From Mycolicibacterium phocaicum (lineage in GTDB: Bacteria; Actinomycetota; Actinomycetes; Mycobacteriales; Mycobacteriaceae): DNA of 64,000 nt. Below, piece after piece: positions 58,456-64,000 of this stretch (position 1 is its first letter; each line of letters starts with the position of its first letter). A program made the translations under genes and the position numbers. The DNA is taken from positions 1,612,001 to 1,676,000 of the forward strand of contig NZ_AP022616.1 of the NCBI RefSeq assembly GCF_010731115.1. Reading direction: 5' to 3'. Under the pieces are notes generated by a model that saw only the letters and a program-made list of their open reading frames with translations, searched no databases and was not told the origin of the DNA.

Positions 58456-58890
58456 TCAGTTCATGGCGGCATCGTCGGTGCTGAGGGGACCGTCTCCCGT
58501 ATCGACCAGGAACACCGCGAGAAGTTCGGCAGGCTCTGTGGCACTGGCATTTTCACTGATGATGTGATGGGCACCGGGAGTCTCACGCCATGCTTCACCG
58601 GCGTGGTAGACCCGTGCCGGTTCGCCTTCGACCTGGCTACGAATCGCGCCGGAAATCACGTACGCCATGATGAATGCCGATCTGGCGTGGTGATGGGCGG
58701 CGCTCTTGCCGCCCGGCGGGTAACTGACGGTCACCGCCTGCATCGATTTGCCGTCGGCGTTTGTCGGCTCGTTGAAAACAGCACGCACGACAGGCTCCTG
58801 CGCCGAATTCGATGGCGCCGGCTGCGCATTGGATACGGGTACGAGCGTCGCAGCTGCGAGCAAGGTGGCGAGCAGTGTCTTCACGGCCAT
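58456..58890 (-). CDS. Exported cupin-domain protein
   Basis: 144-aa protein with signal peptide (VKTLLATLLAAATLVPVSNA) and a single small cupin (PGGKSAAHHHARSAFIMAYVISG, two or three His plus later HH). The metal-binding His cluster is intact. Start ATG 58890 or the GTG two codons later. It lies 14 bases after the DUF417 gene on the same strand and is probably in its operon. DUF417-cupin pairs recur in oxidant-stress loci; exact activity unknown. Confidence 0.82.
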   Translation of the reverse strand: MAVKTLLATLLAAATLVPVSNAQPAPSNSAQEPVVRAVFNEPTNADGKSMQAVTVSYPPGGKSAAHHHARSAFIMAYVISGAIRSQVEGEPARVYHAGEAWRETPGAHHIISENASATEPAELLAVFLVDTGDGPLSTDDAAMN

Positions 58891-58904
58891 TCTGGCTGAC
58901 CCCC

Positions 58905-59417
58905 TCACTCGGCCGAACGCGCGGTGCCATGGACGACCGCGCCGATGGAATCGGCCAGCGTCAAGACCGAAACACCGATCAGCACAACGTCTTTGATGAG
59001 GAACTGGCCGGTCATCGACAGCAGCGGAAATCCGCCCTCTGACGACTCACCCACACCGGGAGTCGTGAACAGGAAAGACAGGGTACTTGCGAAGAGCAGC
59101 ACCGCCACCGCACTTCCGAACGCAGAGAGTGCGGGGAACCAGGGCTTGGCAATGATCAGCAGTGCCGTGGCGATCTCCAGCACTCCCAACATCGTCGAGA
59201 ACGTCTCCACGCTGAACACGGTGTAGAGCCAGCCCATGAACGGGCTGTTGGCCACGAGCGGTTCGATGTTGTGCGCCTCATAGGGGTAGAACTTGCAGAT
59301 TCCGATCCAGCCGATGACCAGCGCAAGCCCGTAGCGGGCCAATATCCAACCGGTCGATTTCACCGCCGGCTCAGCGTTCCGCAGTACGGCTGGGAGGGTG
59401 TTCGCTTTGACCGTCAT
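58905..59417 (-). CDS. DUF417 (YkgB/RclC-like) membrane protein
   Basis: 170-aa membrane protein with four helices and the DUF417 core (RYGLALVIGWIGICKFYPYEAHNIEPLVANSPFMGWLY), which is close to the family consensus. E. coli RclC of the same family belongs to the reactive-chlorine resistance operon. The ATG at 59417 (MTVKANTLP) has AGGA 3-6 bases upstream; an ATG at 59468 is also open. A perfect 14-bp palindrome 62 bases upstream links it to the TetR regulon described below. Confidence 0.88.
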   Translation of the reverse strand: MTVKANTLPAVLRNAEPAVKSTGWILARYGLALVIGWIGICKFYPYEAHNIEPLVANSPFMGWLYTVFSVETFSTMLGVLEIATALLIIAKPWFPALSAFGSAVAVLLFASTLSFLFTTPGVGESSEGGFPLLSMTGQFLIKDVVLIGVSVLTLADSIGAVVHGTARSAE

Positions 59418-59478
59418 GTTCCTGGCTGCCTTCCGTAGTGATCCTGTGCTGCGCGAGTTGTGCAACACCAGCAGTAAC

Positions 59479-59492
59479 GGACTATATAGTCC
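59479..59492. promoter_or_regulatory. TetR-type operator GGACTATATAGTCC, site 1
   Basis: Perfect 14-bp palindrome in the promoter region of the DUF417-cupin operon. Its flanks (TAAC before, TTT after) are repeated in reverse at site 2. Confidence 0.82.
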
Positions 59493-59667
59493 TTTCTATT
59501 CCTGTGGTCGCACTTCTCTCACCTCGACACAGACCGCCTGCTTCAACGACGTCCCGCACCCGAAGCGGAACCTCTTACGGTTTTAGCCACGTTGTTCAAC
59601 TCGCAACGGCACACCAGCCCGCCATGCGATGTTGCCAAGAAATCGCCTCGCGATTTGAGGCATAAAA

Positions 59668-59681
59668 GGACTATATAGTCC
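59668..59681. promoter_or_regulatory. TetR-type operator GGACTATATAGTCC, site 2
   Basis: Same palindrome, 67 bases upstream of the nitroreductase start. TATAGT within it could be the -10 box, which would give direct repression. Confidence 0.82.
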
Positions 59682-59748
59682 GTTATTCTCACTGCATGGG
59701 CGCGCTGCGCCGCGACAACCATCCACCCCTCGCCGGTAAGGAATCACC

Positions 59749-60384
59749 GTGACCAATGACCTGACCATGACCAATGCCGTGATCGAGAGCCTCGTGAGCC
59801 GCAGTACCACCAGCCACTACGATCCGGGATTCACCTTGACCGACGACCAGATCGCCAACCTGGTACGGATCGCGACCACGGCGCCGACGTCGTTCCACCT
59901 GCAGAACTGGCGTTTCATCGCCGTACGAACGCCGGAGGCCAAGGCCCGGCTGCGGCCCATCGCGTGGGACCAGCCCAAGATCACCGCTGCGGCCGTCACC
60001 TTCATCATCTGCGGTCAGTTGCCCGATCACGCGACGGTGCCCGAGCGCCTGGCCCCCGTTGTGGAAGCAGGCATCATGCCCGCCGAGGCTGTGCCGCAGT
60101 GGGAGGAATCGGCGCGTGGCTTGTACGCCGGCCATCCGCAGCGTCAGCGTGACGAAGCGGTGCGCACAGGCTCGATCGGCGCAACCGCCTTGATCTATGC
60201 GGCCAACGCACTGAGCCTGGGTTCGACGCCGATCATCGGGTTCGACGCGGAGGCAGTCACGCGCGAATTCGCGTTGGCCGCGGACGAGGTGCCGGTCATG
60301 TTGGTCGCGGTCGGGGCGAAGCAACCCCAGAACTGGCCGCAGAAGCCACGACGTGCGGTCAGCGATCTCTTGACATTCGTTTAG
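59749..60384 (+). CDS. Nitroreductase-family FMN oxidoreductase
   Basis: 211-aa protein with the nitroreductase fold: early segment LTDDQIANLVRIATTAPTSFHLQNWRFIAV (FMN-binding, Ser/Asn-rich), a middle RTGSIGATALIYAANALSLGSTPIIGFD helix and the final FMN-contact helix. Relatives reduce quinones, nitro compounds or act on flavins. The GTG start follows AAGGAA. It is divergent from DUF417-cupin, with a palindrome on each side of the gap. It is followed by an AhpD-like gene after 174 bases. Confidence 0.87.
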   Translation: MTNDLTMTNAVIESLVSRSTTSHYDPGFTLTDDQIANLVRIATTAPTSFHLQNWRFIAVRTPEAKARLRPIAWDQPKITAAAVTFIICGQLPDHATVPERLAPVVEAGIMPAEAVPQWEESARGLYAGHPQRQRDEAVRTGSIGATALIYAANALSLGSTPIIGFDAEAVTREFALAADEVPVMLVAVGAKQPQNWPQKPRRAVSDLLTFV

Positions 60385-60558
60385 CGACTGCGATCAGGCG
60401 CGCGGAGTCGCCGACCATCCCGCCGAAGGCACCCATACAAAACCGTTGGCGCCGAACACTTCCCGTGCCACTGACGCTCAGGAGGCCAGCACAGTCGACC
60501 ACCACAGTTATTGCACCACCCCAACCAACCCGTTCCCCCATGTCCGAAAGGAACCACG

Positions 60559-61095
60559 ATGACTCACTTCACCCCCATCGAACCCGAGGCAGCTTCCGGC
60601 AAGACCGCCGAACTCCTGACCCAGGTGCAGAAATCGCTGGGCGCGACCCCCAACATGACGAAAGCCATGGCACACAGCCCGACGCTCCTCAAGAGCTACC
60701 TCGCGCTGTTTTCCGCGGTGGGCACCGGCACGTTGTCCGCGGCCGTTCGCGCCCGTCTGGCAATCGCCACCGCGCAGCTCAACGGATGCGAATACTGCCT
60801 GTCATCGCACACTTACATCGGCGCCAGCGTCACCAAGGTCGACGCGGCCGAGCTCGAGAGCGCCCGGAAAGGACAATCCGCGGACCCGCATGTGGACGCA
60901 TTGCTCAAACTGTCGAACAGCATCGCCGAGAACGCCGGTGATATCGACGAAGCCGACATCACCGCAGCCCTCGAGGCTGGCGTGACCGAGTCGGAAATCG
61001 GCGAACTGGTGGCCAACCTCGCGCTGAACACGATGACGAACTACTTCAACGTCATGGCGCGCGTCGACAACGATTGGCCGGTCGTGGCGCTCTGA
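60559..61095 (+). CDS. Carboxymuconolactone decarboxylase / AhpD-like protein
   Basis: 178-aa helical protein with the AhpD-type active site CEYCLSSHT (CxxC then His), which supports disulfide-based peroxide or alkylhydroperoxide chemistry rather than decarboxylation. The ATG at 60559 follows AAAGGAA. It is the same strand as nitroreductase and probably in its operon, so both may detoxify oxidants. Confidence 0.88.
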   Translation: MTHFTPIEPEAASGKTAELLTQVQKSLGATPNMTKAMAHSPTLLKSYLALFSAVGTGTLSAAVRARLAIATAQLNGCEYCLSSHTYIGASVTKVDAAELESARKGQSADPHVDALLKLSNSIAENAGDIDEADITAALEAGVTESEIGELVANLALNTMTNYFNVMARVDNDWPVVAL

Positions 61096-61200
61096 CCCGA
61101 CAGCACTCGACCCGCAGATGAGCCGCAGGGCCTGCCGCCAGTCGGTGGCGGGCCCTGCGTCTGGCCGCGATGGAGCGCTTCGGTTTTCAGTGTCGGCGAC

Positions 61201-61959
61201 TCAGCCCCTGGCCGCGGCAGTACCGCCCGATCCAGATGTGCGCACCCGGCGGGCCGCCGTCGATTTGTGCGACTTGGCTGACGAGTCGGACGCCTCACGC
61301 GCAGCCCCACGTCCGGCCGGCCGGTCTGCGGCAGCTTCGGTCAGACTTTCGATGTGGGCCAGCGCCATGTCGAGCGCGGTGGCCATCGGAGCCACGTCAT
61401 GCTCGGCTTGAGCCAGCAGATACCCACCCTGCAGTGCCGCCATCAGCCCCGTGGCCAACGCGTCGGGGTCAGCATCGGACGGCAGGACGCCGTCCTCGAT
61501 CATGCGCCGAAAACCGTTCGCCAGCAGTCCTTCCCAATTCGCGAAGTGTTGCGACAGCGACGTTCTGGCCTGGTCGTCTTGATCCGCAACTTCGATGACC
61601 AGGTTGCCCAGGGCACAGCCATAGGCACCGTCTTGCAGAGCGGCGCCCTGAATGAGGGCGTCGCGCCATCGCCGCAGGCCACTCATCGATTTCAATCGCG
61701 CCAAGCGTTGTCCTTCACGCTCCAGGACCTGCTCGCCGCGCAGCGCGACCACTGCGCGCACCAATTCCGGCTTACCGCCCGGAAAATGCTTGTACAGCTG
61801 AGACTTACTGGTGCCCGTCGCCGCCCGCACGTCGTCGAGAGTGACGGCGTTGACGCCGCGGACGTACATGAGTTCTGCGGCGGACGCGATCATCCGTGCG
61901 CGGGTCGCCTCTCCGCGGGCAGTTGTCCGCCGCGGCGTCTGCTGCTCACCGCTGGTCAT
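61201..61959 (-). CDS. TetR/AcrR-family regulator (LmrA/YxaF-like C-terminus)
   Basis: 252-aa repressor. The HTH is in residues about 20-65 (ARMIASAAELMYVRGVNAVTLDDVRAATGTSKSQLYKHF). The C-terminal domain has ALGNLVIEVADQD and ALATGLMAALQGGYLLAQAE, typical of the YxaF/LmrA subgroup, followed by a basic Ala/Arg-rich tail. It is convergent with the AhpD-like gene. The candidate operator repeats lie upstream of DUF417, nitroreductase and 314 bases upstream of this gene, so it is the natural candidate to bind them. Confidence 0.86.
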   Translation of the reverse strand: MTSGEQQTPRRTTARGEATRARMIASAAELMYVRGVNAVTLDDVRAATGTSKSQLYKHFPGGKPELVRAVVALRGEQVLEREGQRLARLKSMSGLRRWRDALIQGAALQDGAYGCALGNLVIEVADQDDQARTSLSQHFANWEGLLANGFRRMIEDGVLPSDADPDALATGLMAALQGGYLLAQAEHDVAPMATALDMALAHIESLTEAAADRPAGRGAAREASDSSAKSHKSTAARRVRTSGSGGTAAARG

Positions 61960-62405
61960 CGGCGAAAGACTACCGGCTCAACTGACGACGTCGGCGCAGC
62001 TGGTCGGCACCTCGCAGACGTGTCTCGAGAACACGATCCCAGCCGCGTCATGCTCTTCACCGTCACCACAGCTCCTGCCCTAGCCACGAGACCGGCGTAA
62101 CTGCGACCTGTGCGGTATGCGCTCACGACTTGCCGGCTTCCTACCAGAGTAGCTCCGTCGGATGGACGGTGAGGTCCGCAAGAAGAATACCGTTCCGCTC
62201 AAGGCGTCACTTTTTCGACAGGCGACATAGCAGTTGTCGACGGTGGTGTCGCAGCACCGATCCACACATAAGGGACTATATAGTCCTTTTATGAGAGCGA
62301 TCACTTGCCCGGGCGCTGCGCGCCGGTCCCACGTCACGAGGACATGGACGAAACCGCGAAGTCGGGAACACTACGGCATAGAAGTTTGAAACCAGCTGTT
62401 CGCCA
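61960..62405. other. 446-bp intergenic region with third operator
   Basis: No convincing gene. It contains the third GGACTATATAGTCC site at 62273. An 85-codon minus-strand frame spans that site but has no ribosome site or recognisable protein. The sequence is less GC-rich in places and may hold promoters for the TetR gene on the left and the TetR-like fragment on the right. Confidence 0.5.
62273..62286. promoter_or_regulatory. TetR-type operator GGACTATATAGTCC, site 3
   Basis: Same palindrome with the tail TTTTATG, shared with the reverse of site 2. By orientation (tail points away from the controlled gene at sites 1 and 2) the gene served would be the TetR gene at 61201-61959. Confidence 0.8.
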
Positions 62406-62864
62406 GTGCATTTCACCATGGACGACTCTGCGGCGCCAGACCCGAATGACCTGGTCCGAGCATTACTGAGTGCTCAGAGCCGGCAATTATCTGTGGTCAC
62501 CAGCGTCTCGTGCTTCGACGTGTGGCGCGACAGCCTGGTCGAAGGGAGCAGACAATCGGGCGACCCACCCGGCGGGGCATTGGGGGTGTTGATCGCACTG
62601 CTGGCCGATCGGAACGAGAGCATCCGCACAGCGGCCACAAGCTACTTCTCCGGATGGCGCCGACTACTCGCCACGACGATGCGACGGCTGCAGGAACGTG
62701 GCCGGCTACGCGCTGACGCCGACCCCGAAGCCCTCGCCACCGGTCTCGTCGCGGGAGTCCAGGGCGGCTACCTCCGGGTAAAAGCGAGCGGCGATCCCCA
62801 TCACCTGGTCATGGCAATCGAGATGGCCCTGGAGCGCATCCGATCCTTCGCCGACCAGGGGTGA
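62406..62864 (+). CDS. TetR-like ligand-binding domain without DNA-binding domain
   Basis: 152-aa protein, homologous along its length to residues about 65-215 of the TetR gene at 61201: compare DPEALATGLVAGVQGGYLRVKAS here with DPDALATGLMAALQGGYLLAQAE there, and DLVRALLSAQ with ELVRAVVALR. The HTH is missing precisely; no HTH remnant is readable upstream. It could be a decayed duplicate or a protein that forms mixed dimers and modulates the repressor. Start ATG 62406 or 62418. Confidence 0.7.
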   Translation: MHFTMDDSAAPDPNDLVRALLSAQSRQLSVVTSVSCFDVWRDSLVEGSRQSGDPPGGALGVLIALLADRNESIRTAATSYFSGWRRLLATTMRRLQERGRLRADADPEALATGLVAGVQGGYLRVKASGDPHHLVMAIEMALERIRSFADQG

Positions 62865-63068
62865 CCCCGCGCCGGGGCATTCCTGGAGCGTTGCATCGGA
62901 CCTGCCCTCGCCGGTTTCAAGTTCCGACGGCCGCCGCGCCCGATCGATCCTGTGCGCTAGATCACCGACGGACGGCATTCGGTTTCGGGGCCGGCTCCCG
63001 ACTACACCTGCAGAACGTGTCCGACATTGCCGACGGATATCAGAACTGGTGTATTCAGGGGAATCGTC

Positions 63069-63830
63069 GTGGTGAACTTCGTACCGGGTGAACGGTCGTG
63101 GTGGCGTCGTAGCCGTTGGTGGCGGGTACCGGTGGCGTTGATGGTCACCATCGTGCTTTCCCTCTGCGGGATACTGTGGCTGGCCGGCATCGATCGCCCA
63201 CGTTCAGAGCAACACGCAGGTGCGCCGCGCGCGCAGCAATTCGCCGACAGCCCGGCAGCGGTCATGGCTGCCGAGTCACTGACAACCCCACTGACACAGC
63301 ATGTTCCGTGCGCGGGCCAATCCTTCGGCCCGGACACGCTGGTCCTGATGGCCAATGGCACCAAACGCCCCATCGCGGAACTCAAGGTCGGCGATCGGGT
63401 GTGGTCAGTCGACCCGGAAACCGGTCGCACCAGCGGTCAGCCGGTGGAGGCGGTCCTGGTCAACCACGACACCGACCTGCTCGACCTCACGATCACCAAC
63501 GCCGCCGATGTCACTTCGGTGGTACACACCACCGCCAAGCATCCCTTCTACAGCGCGGCCCGGGCGCAGACAGAGCCGTCCGAGGTCTCCGAGCTGGCCG
63601 CCACCACTGGCGGAGCCATTCGGCCGGGAGCCGAATGGATTGACGCGAAAGACCTGCGTCCCGGTGATCGGTTGACCACCCCGTTCCGGGACAGCGTCGC
63701 GCAGGTCGCAGGTAGCACTTCGGTATTCGGCACGGCCGACATGTGGGATCTGACGGTCGCGAACACCCACGTCTTCTTCGTCGCGACCGTGACCGCGGCG
63801 GTTCTGGTCCACAACTGCACCACGCAGTAG
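63069..63830 (+). CDS. Membrane-anchored stand-alone Hint (intein-like) protein
   Basis: 253-aa protein. Residues about 22-41 form a single membrane helix (VALMVTIVLSLCGILWLAG) after an Arg/Trp-rich N-terminus. A Hint domain then begins with Cys81 (PCAGQSFGPDTLVLMANGTKRPIAELKVGDRVW, block A), continues with TAKHPFYS (block B TxxH) and ends HVFFVATVTAAVLVHNC (blocks F/G, His248-Asn249-Cys250) with only three residues after. All residues for auto-cleavage are present. Pretoxin-Hint modules normally release a C-terminal toxin, but none follows here. Starts at GTG 63069 or 63072 after AGGGGAA. The 204 bases before it show no gene. Confidence 0.8.
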   Translation: MVNFVPGERSWWRRSRWWRVPVALMVTIVLSLCGILWLAGIDRPRSEQHAGAPRAQQFADSPAAVMAAESLTTPLTQHVPCAGQSFGPDTLVLMANGTKRPIAELKVGDRVWSVDPETGRTSGQPVEAVLVNHDTDLLDLTITNAADVTSVVHTTAKHPFYSAARAQTEPSEVSELAATTGGAIRPGAEWIDAKDLRPGDRLTTPFRDSVAQVAGSTSVFGTADMWDLTVANTHVFFVATVTAAVLVHNCTTQ

Positions 63831-63866
63831 GCACGATGAATTCGGTTGCTGCCGTGGATATCAACT

Positions 63867-63887
63867 GATCCCGTAAGTAATGGGATC
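63867..63887. terminator. Weak hairpin
   Basis: GATCCC / GGGATC 6-bp stem with 9-nt loop, 36 bases after the Hint gene stop; no T-run. May be a terminator of modest strength. Confidence 0.35.
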
Positions 63888-63979
63888 GGCGCGGGGTCAT
63901 CGCGTCAGGGAGCCCGCCGTTGACCGGGGCGCATTCGACAACCGATACGCTGGGGTTGATTCGGCATAGGGAGCGGCCC

Positions 63980-64000
63980 GTGGTCACGTTGGACCGCCTA
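63980..64000 (+). CDS. Possible start of a further gene (truncated by window end)
   Basis: GTG at 63980 has the ribosome site AGGGAG 6-7 bases upstream, and the first codons read VVTLDRL. This opening fits the N-terminus of some actinobacterial regulators, but seven codons are too few to assign anything. Confidence 0.3.

Noticed and set aside
58375..58899. 174-codon plus-strand frame after IS copy 2
   Set aside because: Antisense to the exported cupin gene, which has a signal peptide and metal His cluster.
62080..62337. 85-codon minus-strand frame across the third operator
   Set aside because: No ribosome site, no domain, and it would translate the palindrome itself.

Overview
The window is high-GC actinobacterial DNA and almost certainly comes from a non-tuberculous, rapid-growing mycobacterium (Mycolicibacterium type). 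It carries the whole Pup-proteasome system in the order known from the Mycobacterium tuberculosis Rv2089c-Rv2119 region (pepE, 5'-3' exonuclease, DUF4333 protein, helY, tatC, tatA, pafC, pafB, pafA ... prcA, prcB, pup, dop, Rv2113-like membrane protein, mpa, lppK, Rv2117-like, trmI, Rv2119-like). It also has an MmpS/MmpL pair, a perfect mycobacterial SOS box and many ATGA-coupled starts.

Layout. 0-14.5 kb: an SOS-box-controlled DUF222/HNH (13E12-type) nuclease gene, then conserved core genes: ABC1 kinase and pepE, an exonuclease, a DUF4333 membrane protein, a metallo-hydrolase, and the minus-strand run pafA-pafB-pafC-tatA-tatC-helY. 14.5-41.5 kb: an accessory block between pafA and prcA. It holds a TetR/hydrolase pair, a small secreted protein, a Tat-exported cupin, and a CsoR/CstR-like repressor locus in which four identical-pattern palindromes mark a small Cys-rich protein and an mmpS-mmpL operon. 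Next come an amine catabolic operon (PucR regulator, aldehyde dehydrogenase, copper amine oxidase, Usp, permease), a desaturase fused to its own reductase and ferredoxin, an AraC regulator, gabT-gabD plus a half-length NAD-glutamate dehydrogenase, a VOC pseudogene, a lipoprotein and an aguB-aguA operon with a divergent TetR regulator. 41.5-48 kb: prcA-prcB-pup-dop, a membrane protein and mpa.

48.2-58.4 kb: two inverted, nearly identical copies of a 1.61-kb IS110-family element flank about 7 kb holding MTB12-like secreted proteins, a DUF503 protein, trmI, a RecB-like nuclease, a thioesterase, an HxlR/MFS pair and an SDR. Each copy lies exactly 4 nt before a start codon. Each has a 356-bp structured non-coding left end, the expected place for an IS110 bridge RNA. 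58.4-64 kb: an electrophile/oxidant-stress-like cluster (cupin, DUF417, nitroreductase, AhpD-like protein, TetR) tied together by three copies of the palindrome GGACTATATAGTCC, then a TetR-like protein without its DNA-binding domain and a membrane-anchored stand-alone Hint (intein-like) protein.

How the parts fit. AguA and AguB would convert agmatine to putrescine. An amine oxidase and aldehyde dehydrogenase would give GABA. GabT and GabD would give succinate, and the glutamate made by GabT could be recycled by the GDH. This is the most coherent pathway in the accessory block. The most novel leads are the putative bridge RNAs, the CstR-like/MmpL regulon, the self-contained desaturase, the short GDH and the Hint protein. 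All assignments rest on reading the sequence; no database search was run.
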